From NCBI GenBank assembly GCA_949825065.1, contig OX463838.1:1-64000 (forward strand): a stretch of DNA of 64,000 nt, given 5' to 3'. The notes beneath the pieces were generated by a model. That model saw only the letters and a program-made list of their open reading frames with translations. It searched no databases and was not told where the DNA came from. A program made the position numbers and the translations under genes. The stretch is from Odontocerum albicorne. Lineage: Eukaryota; Arthropoda; Insecta; Trichoptera; Odontoceridae. Below are positions 35,546 to 48,083 of this stretch, piece after piece. Within the stretch, counting starts at the first letter, position 1; every line of letters starts with the position of its first letter.

Positions 35546-36504
35546 TAACTTAATGTGCGACTACTACTTAATAAAGTCTTCAACGTCCTTGTTTATATAA
35601 TACTGTACTGCGCCCCTTTTCATCATATATCGGTGGCATTCAGATACCGAATGCCTATTCCTACTCGTTCCATCGAGAGATTGACTTTACCCGTCCAGGG
35701 TACACAGAGTGTCAGTTATTTCAAGTCAAGAAGGGACAAAAATGTATATGGAAGTTCTTCGTGAGGCGCCATGCCACAAAAACGCCAGCCCTGGTGGTGC
35801 CCCGGTCTCCGGGGGCGCTTCTTTTTATGAATAATTCGATCTTCTCATTCCACAACCCCCGCTCCTCACAACCCCGTGGCCCGCATCATTTATGCAACAA
35901 GACGCTCCTCAGGAGGCGGGGGCGGCCATTTGTGCGATATAAACTGGTTTTCTTAAAAAAATGAAATTTCCCGCGCCATCATGGCGTCTCATTCAGTATT
36001 TAAGGCGGCGCGGCGTCATCCCCCCCTCCTTGCCCCGCCCCCTATGTGAACCGCACCGTCGCAACAAGACAATTCACGAGTTTTCTTTCGCTAGTTAAAT
36101 TTTCCATAATCTCTTCAATTTATATTGCAATTATTAAAAACTACATTAATATTTTTTCAAATTGGTAAGCGCCTGTTTTGGCTACGCAACATTCGCGAAT
36201 GAACGGGTACTCGTATAAAGGCAATTTAAGGAGCTGTGTTTTCAGATATAGAGATATTCACTCAACACTCAGCATGATCCCAGCCCCAGACAGATCCGGC
36301 GTACTGTAAAATAACGATATTTTGTCATAGACACGATAGGCAATCCACGGGCTGTTTGATGATGTTTGCCTTAAAATGGAAAACGTCCATTTCATTGAAT
36401 CAAAGATAATAAAATAAAATAAAGTAGCGATTAGCTTAGCTTTAACGCATTATCTATGGTATATATGGTTGCTAACAATTCGCTTAAGGTTTGGCTCTAA
36501 GTAT
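35546..36504. other. Non-coding, GC-rich patch
   Basis: About 35760-36070 is GC-rich with CpG, a poly-C stretch near 36020 and AT-rich flanks. No exon is recognised. Confidence 0.5.
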
Positions 36505-36640
36505 TACGTATGGTAACATATATCACATAACATAGATTGTACTAAGTATTACATATGGTATATACCATAGATTGTACTAAATATTACGTATGGTATATAC
36601 CATAGATTGTACTAAATATTACATATGGTGTCTCATATAG
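36505..36640. repeat. 35-bp minisatellite, about 4 copies, palindromic core
   Basis: CATAGATTGTACTAAATATT recurs at 36531, 36566 and 36601. The linker ATGGTATATACCAT is a perfect 14-base palindrome in the better copies. Confidence 0.9.
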
Positions 36641-36825
36641 ATTGTAATCGTAAGTAGAATCTGCACTGGAGACTCTTCAACTCTCTCTCTGAACGCATAA
36701 AAAAGTTTAAAGAAATATTTTTCTAGATTTCAGAAATACACGTGTATTTGTACGGAAATAGAGTAATGGTTCGTTGGATCGCTCAGGTTTTACAAACGGT
36801 TGTTTTCTGAATACACATATTGCAC

Positions 36826-37413
36826 TCACGAGGTGCACTCACGAGGCGTGCACGAGCTGCCTTATATTACACACATTGCACTCACGAGGCGTGCACGAAC
36901 TGCCTTATATTACACATATTGCACTCACGAGGCGTGCACGAGCTGCCTTATATTACACACATTGCACTCACGAGGCGTGCACGAGCTGCCTTATATTACA
37001 CATATTGCACTCACGAGGCGTGCACGAGCTGCCTTATATTACACACATTGCACTCACGAGGCGTGCACGAGCTGCCTTATATTACACATATTGTTGCACT
37101 CACGAGGCGTGCACGAGCTGCCTTACATTACACATACTGTTGCACTCACGAGGCGTGCACGAGCTGCCTTATATTACACATATTGTTGCACTCACGAGGC
37201 GTGCACGAGCTGCCTTACATTACACACATTGCACTCACAAGGCGTGCACGAGCTGCCTTATATTACACATATTGTTGCACTCACGAGGCGTGCACGAGTT
37301 GTCTTATATTACACACATTGCACTCGAGAGGCGTGCACGAGCTGCCTTATATTACACACATTGCACTCACGAGGCGTGCACGAGCTGCCTTATATTACAT
37401 ATATTACACTCAA
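36826..37413. repeat. 43/46-bp minisatellite, about 13 copies
   Basis: Units contain GCACTCACGAGGCGTGCACG and AGCTGCCTTATATTACACA. 43-base units and 46-base units (extra GTT before GCAC) are mixed. All three plus frames stay open across the array, an accident of a unit without stops whose length is not a multiple of 3. Confidence 0.96.
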
Positions 37414-40400
37414 TTTAGAGTAATCCCATAGTAACATAGATATACGTACATATATATAAGTAATAAACCTTTCCCAAAAATAAACACAAAATCAATTTGA
37501 ATGCTATATTTTTTCAAATTTAATTTCCTACGTCATTTTTTTTCAAAACTTTTTGCTAAACAAAATGTGTTGTTTGATTAAAAAATCTTCACCTTAAAAT
37601 GCAAAAATATTTTGTGGTATTTTTGAAAAAGGTGTTGATGACAGTCACTCGCACCGCACGCAAATGCACATACGACGCACTCGTCACTCCAGGCTCGATG
37701 CACTCTTTCTCCGGGTGGAATAGGTGCAGGTGCAGGTGCGGGTGCGGGTGCACTTTCAAGCGCTGTTCCGAAGCGACGGGTCAATTTATTGACTCCGTCT
37801 TCTTAGTGTGAATTCACTCGACGTGTTTCCTCGAACATTTCATTTAATTTGAATAAGAATTTGATGGTAAATAAACCTAAAGTTTATAAAGATATTTTCC
37901 ACGAAAGTAAAAGTAATATTTTAAAATGAAAAATCCGGTTGAAATGTTATAAGCGCCTTTCCTTCTATAAATGAGGTAATCATTTAAAAAAATTCAATTT
38001 GATAAAACCTTTCTAAAATAATGAAAAATATAAAAGCTTCGTGAATTTCAATCAGTTGTTGGTAAGAACATTAATAATATAATTGGAGCGGCCGGTGGGG
38101 CACGTCTTCTTTTAAATAATTAACTCGGAAAATTTCCGCTTCAGACAAAAGAAAAATAAGACGGCTTTATAAATTAAAAACTCCGAGACAGGTAAAAATA
38201 CAGCGGCCCGCGCCTCCCCCACCCCTGCTCTACAGGGAGGCGCGCCCGCCGCCCGCGCCCCCAACCCTCGCTACCAGGCGCACACCTCTCGCTGCCAGAG
38301 CTGGTAGCGGGGCAGCGCCGCAAAAGGTGCACCCGTGGAGGACCTTCTTCCGTGATCCATCCTTATTGTTGGGTTCCGTACCATCGTCGTAATAACACTA
38401 TCGCAGTTTCGGGTGATTCCACTCCATTTTTATTAACAATCCACAGCTTGAAAATGTCTGTTAAGGTTTAGTCGATTCGGTGTACATGAATTGCGATGTG
38501 TTTTGAATGATTTCATCTTTATAATTGCGTCTACATTATCGCTTTCTATCCAAACCATAAACTGCTTTGGATAATTTGAGAAGTACTGGAGAATTTGAAA
38601 TTATTTCAAAATATATATTTTTCTGAGCATGTTTTCGATTTTAACATTTAAAAATCTTTGAGATGAAAAATGTTTACCACTTGTTGGATTAGAGAATTTC
38701 AAATAACTAGTTGTCGAACTGAGGGATTTTCTCACACCTATCTTCAAAAACAATTCAAGTGTAATTCTGGAGAGTACATAATCGGAAGTCCTCCCGTAAC
38801 TTAAAAATGTTTTGAAGGTTGTATTTGCATCACAATTCTTGAATAAAAGTGCAGAAACGGCATAGATATTCAAATATACGAGTATTTTGATAACGTTGTT
38901 CACTAAAGTTTCCATTTAAAATTTCTCTTTCAATGGAGAAATATTATATTATATATTTCAGCTGTTAATTAAACTTAACTTTTTTAGAAACGGAGCACTT
39001 CGGTAAAGAAAATAAAATGTTTACTTGTCGATAACATCTTCAGGTAAATAAACCATTTCGGATGTAAACAGTTCGGAATCAGGAAGCTCAGCACGCGCAG
39101 CTCGCAGCTCGCAATCCACGCTAACTTTAAAGATTTCTTCAAAATATCAATTTGAATGAATTATTCGATCGAGACTTTTATGGTACTGTAAATATGCACG
39201 GAATAGCAAAAAAATTTAATAACAAAATAAAAACCGCGAGAGAAGAGTTTCAGGTGAAGAAGTACGAGTATCATACGGCCTGGGCAGCCGGTAGTGAGAG
39301 CGGAGCACCTCCCCGACATTTCCAATTGAAGCATTTTCTGGAAAAGAGATTACTCGGCTGTGTGTACTAGGGCGAGGGTGGTGGTGAGGGTAGTGAGGGA
39401 GGCGAGAGCAGGGGGTGACAGGGTGGAATTATTCACGGGCCGCGCTAAATGTAATGTAGAAAATAATATAAAAATGTCAGAACAACTTTATTGCGGGCTT
39501 TGTTAACATAAGCTCCTCCATTAGGAATAATGAAGGATGCCGGGTGGGTGGAGAAGAGGAGGGGGTAGCGGTAGCCACCTCCCGTCAGGGGGAGAGGCTC
39601 AGGAAAACGGGAAAAAGTTCAAGAAACCGAACTTCTAAGATTTACCGATTTTTATTAAGAACTGTGATTTGACTCAGAGCTCATATCGCGACTTCCAAAT
39701 TACAAAAGATTTCTCAACTGATGAAGATGAAGGAGGAAAGAGAGTCTGAAATGTTTGGCACCACTTCCAACTTCCAATCCAAGTATCGTGTGTATGAGGA
39801 CAGTTCATCGGCTAGAAGAAGTTGTGGCTAAAATTAGGCACAAACAGGTGCACGAAAAATCTATGAAGATGAAGATTCACACAAGAGGACCGTTCGGTGT
39901 TCGACAGGGAAGCGGTATACAACGACGAAATTTTAATATCTTGCTAGAATTGGTGATAAGCTGCGGCTCGAAGGGTCGAGGCCTGCAGAATGTAGATACT
40001 TTATATAAAGAAATCGCAAAGTTTGGACAGGACTAAATTGAACCACCCAAACAAACGTTATCTATCACTCATCAAGTTATCTAAAATTTTGAAAAATGAA
40101 ATAACTGCCAAAATATCAAAAAACGACTTTGAGCAACTTTGAAAACAAGAACCTCCGTAACCTTAATAATAGGCCTGTCTTATATTCTGGGTGTTGCGGG
40201 TTCAATGTTCATGTCTGATTTTTATTCAATGCTGGTGTTAGTTGAAAAAGATTTACATTGCCAGGTTGTGCGTCATATAACGAGAGTGTCATACAATACA
40301 ACTTGAATTTCGATAGTTTGTCATGAATGTTTAAACTTAAATTATGGGCTTTGATATAATATATATTCATGGTCAAACCAACTATAAAACACCTATACAT

Positions 40401-40445
40401 ACCTTCACAATGTCTCCCTGTCGAGGCGAGATGAATTAACATTCA
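37414..40445. other. Non-coding; hexamer repeat, GC patches
   Basis: It contains a GCAGGT/GCGGGT hexamer run (37727-37752), a TAAT-rich block at about 38070-38190, a GC-rich patch (38200-38345), G-rich runs near 39365-39415 and 39540-39600, and unassigned frames at 38601-38915 (minus, 104 codons) and 39755-40036 (plus, 93 codons) that match no family I know. Confidence 0.5.
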
Positions 40446-40449
40446 TCCT

Positions 40450-41885
40450 TTATCACTTTATTCCGTATTCTGTCATACATTGTCATCTTACCACCTGTAT
40501 AGGTATTCTATCACACATTGTCATCTTCCCACCTGTGTAGGTATTCTGTCACACATTGTCATCTTACGACCTGTGTAGGTATTCTGTCACACATTGTCAT
40601 CTTACCACCTGTGTAGGTATTCTGTCACACATTGTCATCATACCACCTGTGTAGGTATTCTGTCACACATTGTCATCTTACCACCTGTGTAGGTATTCTG
40701 TCACACATTGTCATCTTACCACCTGTGTAGGTATTCTGTCACACATTGTCATCTTACCACCTGTGTAGGTATACTGTCACACATTGTCATCTTACCACCT
40801 GTGTAGATATTCTGTCACACATTGTCATCATACTACCTGTGTAGGTATTCTGTCACACATTGTCATCTTACCACCTGTGTAGGTATTCTGTCACATATTG
40901 TCATCTTACCACCTGTGTAGGTATTCTGTCACACATTGTCATCTTACCACCTGTGTAGGTATTCTGTCATACATTGTCATCTTACCACCTGTATAGGTAT
41001 TCTATCACACATTGTCATCTTCCCACCTGTGTAGGTATTCTGTCACACATTGTCATCTTACGACCTGTGTAGGTATTCTGTCACACATTGTCATCTTACC
41101 ACCTGTGTAGGTATTCTGTCACACATTGTCATCATACCACCTGTGTAGGTATTCTGTCACACATTGTCATCTTACCACCTGTGTAGGTATTCTGTCACAC
41201 ATTGTCATCTTACCACCTGTGTAGGTATTCTGTCACACATTGTCATCTTACCACCTGTGTAGGTATACTGTCACACATTGTCATCTTACCACCTGTGTAG
41301 ATATTCTGTCACACATTGTCATCATACTACCTGTGTAGGTATTCTGTCACACATTGTCATCTTACCACCTGTGTAGGTATTCTGTCACATATTGTCATCT
41401 TACCACCTGTGTAGGTATTCTGTCACACATTGTCATCTTACCACCTGTGTAGGTATTCTGTCACACATTGTCATCTTACCACCTGTGTAGGTATTCTGTC
41501 ATACATTGTAATCTTACCACCTGTATAGGTATTCTGTCACACATTGTCATCTTACCACCTGTGTAGGTATTCTGTCACACATTGTCATCTTACCACCTGT
41601 GTAGGTATTCTGTCACACATTTTCATCTTACCACCTGTGTAGGTATTCTGTCACACATTGTCATCTTACCACCTGTATAGGTATTCTGTCACACATTGTC
41701 ATCTTACCACCTGTGTAGGTATTCTGTCACACATTGTCATCTTACCACCTGTGTAGGTATTCTGTCACACATTGTCATCAATGTGTGACAGAATTAATGA
41801 TTAATTAATAATTAATTAATTAATGGTAAGATGACAATGTGTGACAGAATTGTCACACATTGTCATCTTACCACCTGTATAGGTT
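40450..41885. repeat. 38-bp minisatellite, about 36 copies, 13-unit higher-order repeat, inverted end
   Basis: The unit is TATTCTGTCACACATTGTCA followed by TCTTACCACCTGTGTAGG. A marked unit (TATTCTATCAC...TCTTCCC) occurs near 40504 and 40998, 494 bases or 13 units apart, and the variants between follow in the same order, so a block of 13 units was duplicated. At about 41780 the array ends in inverted fragments of the same unit around an AT-rich ATTAATTAATTAA spacer, then a last direct unit. Confidence 0.97.
41824..41873. repeat. Perfect hairpin from inverted 38-bp units (23-base arms, 4-base loop)
   Basis: The left arm is 41824-41846, the loop GAAT and the right arm 41851-41873, with complete complementarity. 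A second inverted pair (TGTCACACAT / ATGTGTGACA) lies at about 41763-41790. Confidence 0.95.
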
Positions 41886-44596
41886 TTATTCTCAATGCAT
41901 GCATTTTTACAGCATTGAATCAGCTTATAGCTGTCTTTTCTCTCCGCCAAATCCACGTTTATGTATTGAAGTTAAATAAAGTTTAAATACTTTAAATAAA
42001 GTTTTCATATATTATTTCAATACATTAAAGTTTTCCATACATTAAAGTGAGTATATCATTAGAATACTTTTGAGGTATAGAATTTTAGCATATTTATATA
42101 ACAATACCTATACATTTTCTACGCAAAAAATATTTAGATAAATTTGGAACCACTAAACGAGGATGCATTCCAATGCAGGCGCATGAGTACATGCCGATAA
42201 AAGTGCATGAATGCATTCCGATACTCCGACACGGCATGGCGGCACAGGGGGATGGGCTACTCTGCCCCTGCACCCCCGCGCCCCTGCTAATCTTCCCGTA
42301 ATGGTTTCCATTCGGAATTTTTGCTGGGAGAGATGGAAAAATTACGGAGGCGTAATGCACTGTTAAGAGATTAAAAATGCATTAACCTATTTTCCTTGGC
42401 AAATGTCAAAATACATTTGGCGGGCCGCTTCACTAATCCCCGCGGCACTCCCCTTCGCCCGGCCGCCCCTCCGCCAAACCACCCCTCACCACATGATAGT
42501 CTATTGCCATAGGCGCTACGCCCCGCTGCCTTTAATACGAACTATACTCGTATATAAAATAATACTCGCACTCCCGAACTCTCCTTAAGGTGCATTCACA
42601 ATATTATGTTAGTACGATCATCTTTCCTAATTCCACAATAATAGAACCTGCTGTATAATAACGAGTACACACGATTATACGAGTATTATCCGTTGTATCC
42701 CAGGTTAACTGGGAGGCTGACATAGATGGACTACAAAAGGCTATGGACATGTGGTTTAGTTTGCATGACGCTTGACTTCCATCTTTAAGCTTCGAGTTCG
42801 AATATCAATGCTACAAAAAAAATGGTGCTAGTCTAGTAAAAGATTTTGAATGATAACAGTAATCACACACACTAGGCGTGAACGCGTATCGTTGCCTCTC
42901 TACGTACGATAGTATTTGCAACGTGTTTCAAAGGCGAACTGTGAGCCTTCGGTAATTGAAGGAAGCGTAAGATTTAGAAATATTGACGAGACAGTTTGTA
43001 AATTAAAGATACCCGTGTGATAGCAGCCAACAAACAACTCACCAGTCATTTTTGAACGCGGAATGCGAGAAACTAAAGTTTCTGTTTTAGGCTAGATTGG
43101 CCGGTGAAAACGAATCAAGTTGAATGAAGGATTGGGTTTATAGAATTTGTGAAACTAATAAATGCAGTAAAATATTGTGTAATAATTTTTCATTTTTTTA
43201 TTTTACGGATTATACTCGTAGTGTCCTTTTCACGTCCAATTTGAATTATACTATAAACAACAATTTGAATTAGTTTATGTCTTCGATTGTAACTGAATAC
43301 ATACGTTTACTGCTCGTTATTATTTATTCCGGTGAACATCGAAATAAAATACTCATAGTAGCGTATAGGAGTACGTTAAGTTGTTATAATACTCGAATAG
43401 TTAACGCAGCCTCATACGAGTATAAACAAATAAATACACAATTCTTCTTATAGTTTGAGAAATAACAACGAATCAAAATATGTAATGATTTCACGACAAT
43501 GTTTTGGCTAGTACTAGTATTCATTAAGTTGAACCCAAATAGAATGGGCACTCATAAGCAAGTATAATAGGGAAGTACGAGTACTTTCCCTCGGATAGTA
43601 TTCATCGAAAAAATCTTTACGAACGATAAAAAGTAGGTATGAAATAAATTGGTTAGATTTATAATTTGACATAAATTAATTTTTAAAGAAGTTAAAAGCT
43701 TAATTAAGGAAATAATATTATTTGGCTTTCGTACGCTGTTAAACGCGTAATTCTGTTTGCCGTGTTATTAATAAAATCCTCCGAGCGGAGCCACGGCGAT
43801 GGCGATGGCGAGGGGATGAAGGGCGCGGGGCGGCAACTCGAGCCCGGCCCAAAAAGTTGAGCGGGTTTAATTACTCAAGAAATTCACATTATATTTGTTG
43901 TTAATTAGCCCCGACGCTCTGATTGCTGAGTCAATAGCGCCTAATGCCATTAAGGGATCTAAAAGGGATATTATATTAAATTACATTAATCTCCTCCCGA
44001 CAAACTTTACAACAAACTCCAATTCTGGATTTCCCCGAATCGATGCGATGCCGCCGATACACCGATACACCGATACACCGTTACACCGTTACACCGTTAC
44101 ACCGTTACACCGACCGCTTTATTACAAATTCATACTTCACGCTCGCACCGAGGGGAACACGTAACAGTGCGCGCGTGGATTGCTTTCCTTTCCTTTCCTT
44201 TACCCGTATCGAGTATCAACACAACACCCTGCACGAGAACGTTACGCGTATCAGAATCGGACATAATATATTATCACACACATAACATATATCGGCGGAA
44301 CGATTCCGACTTGTACTGACAAGGAAGATGTTTTAACAAGTCAATTTAAAATAACACTTTTCGTGTGGTTTTCAAAGTTTTAATGATTTAAACACGAAGG
44401 AACTGCAAAAGTTTGCTTGCTAAAATGCTGCAAGTAGTTCAAGCCAATTGTAGAACCGTGAAGATATTGACTTGAAAAGAAAAACAAACGTTTTACTCAA
44501 TACACCGCATGGGTAGTAAATTATTACATTAGATTGTTACGAGAGAATACAATAAAAAGTTGATTTTGTTCAAACAAAATACCTACGAGTATATTA
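41886..44596. other. Non-coding
   Basis: No gene is seen. AT-rich direct repeats (TTAAATAAAGTTT; CATTAAAGT) lie near 41970-42050. A TAAT/GC block at 42290-42440 and another at 43690-43900 could be regulatory. TACGAGTA-type motifs are frequent (about 42546, 43214, 43574, 44583). Confidence 0.5.
44054..44112. repeat. 9-bp tandem repeat (ACACCGATA/ACACCGTTA), about 7 copies
   Basis: Two unit variants lie in two blocks, CGATACAC first and CGTTACAC after. Confidence 0.93.
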
Positions 44597-45896
44597 CACA
44601 GTCTGTTTGACAAGAGCTGCTGTACTGTACTGCTACATTTTTTCCTAGAAACGGTTAGAGGGTAGATGCAAACACGAGCAGGCTTTTTCAAGGTGCTTTG
44701 TATAGAAAAACTCAGTTTGACCTTGGTTATACGACAACATATTTTCCCATGAGCACCGCGTACGCATCACGTTACGAAGCCACGTTTCTGTGTACACATC
44801 TGAAAGGACCGAAAATGTCGTATGAAGCTGCTACTAAATACATGAGAAAGTCGAAGACGTTTGTAAGCAAGTGGGTGAAATACTATTCCGATATAAAAAA
44901 ACGGTAGCACTGCACAAAAAACGACGAAAAAGTAGGACAGAAGGATTTTACGGGTGTTTGACAAGAATCCTCGTCTATGATTGCGTAGCGGACAGGCGGT
45001 TTTGCGTGAAAAGGGCTTAATGTGTCATGTAACATTATAAAAAAAATTATGACTAGCTCATGGAGGGGAATTTCGAAGTACGATGAGGAAACCACTTACT
45101 GTCCGAAAAACAATTCGAAAAAAGATTCACTTGAGCGAAAGAAAATTTGGACCGCGATTAGGACAACGTATTTTTTTTTTGGACAAAGCTTCTTTTTGGG
45201 CAAGGTTCTTCTATTAATCATACTTGGTGTATTTGCACCAATAGACTCATCTAGCGGGCCATCTGCCCAAAGGTGGTTTATAAGAAAAATACGAAAATTG
45301 GCTACTGCAAGAGGGCAATGACCCAAAATATCGGAGTCGTCTTTATACTGCGTGGAAACAGGAAAATGACGTTGACGTAATGGATTGGCCATCTCAGTCA
45401 CCAGATGCAAATCCCATAGAAAATGTTTGGACCCTCAATAAGGTTAAGCTCCGAGGGAAAAGGTTCTGGAACGTCAAGCAGTTATTTCGACAGATTCAAC
45501 TTATATGGAAGTCTTTGCTCTTAGATTATGCTATAAAATTAGGAGANNNNNNNNNNNNNNNNNNNNNNNNNNNNNNNNNNNNNNNNNNNNNNNNNNNNNN
45601 NNNNNNNNNNNNNNNNNNNNNNNNNNNNNNNNNNNNNNNNNNNNNNNNNNNNNNNNNNNNNNNNNNNNNNNNNNNNNNNNNNNNNNNNNNNNNNNNNNNN
45701 NNNNNNNNNNNNNNNNNNNNNNNNNNNNNNNNNNNNNNNNNNNNNNAGAAAGTATGACTCGGAAAATTATTACTAGTGGAGGCGACTGGACAACTTAATA
45801 ATCTCATGTAGTATACTAAAATGTGTATTTTTTTTAATGCCATATCCCAAATAGTTATTCGGGTTTCGCCGTGCACGTTCTTGTCAAACCGATCAT
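44597..45896 (+). mobile_element. Dead Tc1-like DNA transposon, with assembly gap
   Basis: Inverted ends share GTTTGACAAGA: the left end starts after TA near 44596 and the right end lies near 45880-45896. The N-terminal frame (44698-44907) contains SYEAATKYMRKSKTFVSKWV, the helix-turn-helix of Tc1-like transposases. Frames then shift. Before the gap a frame reads LLQEGNDPKYRSRLYTAW, then DWPSQSPDANPIENVW and KLRGKRFW, the DDE C-terminal region; after the gap ESMTRKIITSGGDW ends the protein. The family has D-N-D-P-K-H where this copy has G-N-D-P-K-Y, so the second catalytic Asp appears to be Gly, 34 residues before the Glu. Frameshifts and this change make it inactive. Confidence 0.85.
45547..45746. 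other. Assembly gap (200 N)
   Basis: Exactly 200 N, probably a placeholder. It falls inside the transposase C-terminus. Only about 8-15 residues appear to be missing between YAIKLG and ESMTRK judging from family layout, so the true gap may be much shorter than 200. Confidence 0.98.
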
Positions 45897-46479
45897 ATAT
45901 AAAACAAGTACACTGTACTGAGAGGGCGCCCACATTCAATGAATTCGGATAAAAGTTATTACTTTATTGGGATGACCCAGTCATTCCCTTGGATAGCTCT
46001 TCAAGTCCTCGGATTGGTTCTTCAATTCCTCTGCCACCAGTTGGATCTGGTCTAGGCGACTGAGTAGGTTATGTTTTACTCTTGAGCTCATTTTCTACAA
46101 AGGACATTTGCTCGTATGTTAAGGGAGCTCTCAGGACGTCTTCTGAAGCTGCTTATCTTATTCTTCATCGCGTGCTTATGGTAAATGCTTGGCGTCGTGG
46201 TCCTCCATTACGTCCGGAGCTTGGTGCACCATTTGCTTAAATACGTGTCATTCTCGGTCTTAGACCATGATGCGGTGTTTAAAATTATTCTTTTTAACCT
46301 TTTATTTGGTCCATCCATCGTATAGAAGACATTTCTCTGGATCGTTTTCCCTGAACTGTACCACCGCCAGCTTTTTCTTTCCTTTTTGACCTTTCTGAAA
46401 ACATCCACAAATTATGTTAGATAAAGTCTTTCGGTATCGCTGGTTAGATAATAGAATACGCAGCATCAACTTCTATTAC
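45897..46479. other. Non-coding
   Basis: No gene is recognised; a 66-codon minus frame (46208-46408) has no known motif. Confidence 0.4.
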
Positions 46480-46994
46480 CACACCTCGATGGCACCTCAA
46501 CTCACCTCACCTCGCATATCGTGTTTTGTATATCATGTTGAACTTTCTCGATCACGTGTCTTTCTATAAATACACGTGATCGAGAAGTCTTAGATCCTAT
46601 GATCTAAGACTTCTCCTCGGTGCAACTTCTATTACCACGCCTCGAAGGCACCTCACCTCACCTCACCTCGCATATCGTGTTTTGTATATAATGTTGAACT
46701 TTCTCGATCGCGTGTCTTTATAGGATCTAAGACTTCTCCTCGATGCAACTTCTATTACCACACCTCGAAGGCACCTCACCTCGCATATCGTGTTTTGTAT
46801 ATCATGTTGAACTTTCTCGATCACGTGTCTTTATAGGATCTAAGACTTCTCCTCGATGCAACTTCTATTACCACACCTCGAAGGCACCTCACCTCACCTC
46901 ACCTTGCATATCGTGTTTTGTATATCATGTTGAACTTTCTCGATCACGTGTCTTTACAGGATCTAAGACTTAGATCCTGTAAAGACACGTGATC
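46480..46994. repeat. About 105-120-bp tandem repeat, 4 copies, with multiple hairpins
   Basis: Units contain CAACTTCTATTACCACACCT, runs of CACCT, GCATATCGTGTTTTGTATAT, and TTCTCGATCACGTGTC. Length differs by the number of CACCT/CACCTCA pentamers. Hairpins: 46545-46559 with 46572-46586 (15-base arms, 12-base loop) and 46584-46596 with 46601-46613 (13-base arms, 4-base loop). Confidence 0.92.
46942..46994. repeat. Perfect 53-bp palindrome at array end (26-base arms, 1-base centre)
   Basis: GATCACGTGTCTTTACAGG... is followed by its exact inverse around a single central A. Short copies of the tail (GATCCTGTAAAGACAC type) continue to about 47024. Confidence 0.95.
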
Positions 46995-47956
46995 CTGTAA
47001 AGACACATGATCTTGTAAAGACACTCTTCGACGCAAAATATTGAAAGAGGCAATAGAGAGGTTCAATACAATCGAACAAGTTTATGTTAAAATTACACCA
47101 AATCCCAAGTATTCGTTAAAGATCTCATGTTTAAAGAAAACATATTTTAAAAAGATTGTCATAAGTGAACTTTATCTTAGTTTGAAGCTCCTATGACCCA
47201 CCCTCACCTCTCGATAGAGGCTTCTGCGTTGTGTAAAAAAGCCCTTCTTAAACTATTGTAATATATTTTGGTTTTGAAAACTGTACAAATATTCAAATCG
47301 AGAAAATCCCGTTTCAAGTCTCCGTTTTATCTAAAACGAACTGATGCATCGTTAGAAAAATGTACGTGTTTTTTCCGGAAATATTATATTTCATAATTTA
47401 TCTTAGTTAAGACGTTATTTTTTTATCCTTTTTGAGATTTCGTAATGATTGATAATTGATAAGTTGTATTTTTTACTTGTGTTGATCATTTTTATCACCT
47501 CCTTCAATATCAAGTACTAGATGTACGAGTAGTGAATAATAAAATAATAGTAGTGAATAATAATAAAATAAACCCCTTGAATAAATCTCGTATTATAAAT
47601 GTGGATTTACATTATTCATTCAACAAGACTAGATATATTAAATGTACAAGTTAATTTGAATTATTTTGGATTTTGTATAAAATGGAAATAAATCAGACAA
47701 TAATTAATTATGATCATTTAAAAAATATGACACATTTTGTGACAACAATAAAAAAGTTTTCAAAAATCAAGAACATAATTGAATCAATTATTTATCAAAT
47801 GTTTCGGCTTTAATTTTGTGGAACTCCATATTAAAATATTAAACAATAAAGTGATTTGTTATTGCACTAATTATATTAATCCGCGTTTCTATAGAGCGCT
47901 TGAACAGAATAACATAAGCGCTGTCTAACTCATAAAAATATTTCAGAATTTCCAAA

Positions 47957-48083
47957 GCGTATACTATATGATAATATGATATAGTATACTATATGATAAT
48001 ATGATTTAGTATACTATATGATATGATATAGTATACTATATGATAATATGATATAGTATACTATATGATAATATGATATAGTT
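47957..48083. repeat. 25-bp palindromic minisatellite, about 5 copies
   Basis: TATACTATATGATAATATGA plus TATAG repeats. The junction TATAGTATACTATA is a perfect palindrome. Confidence 0.92.

Noticed and set aside
40450..41885. CRISPR-like array (38-bp units, many copies)
   Set aside because: Units are directly contiguous with no unique spacers, and this is animal DNA.
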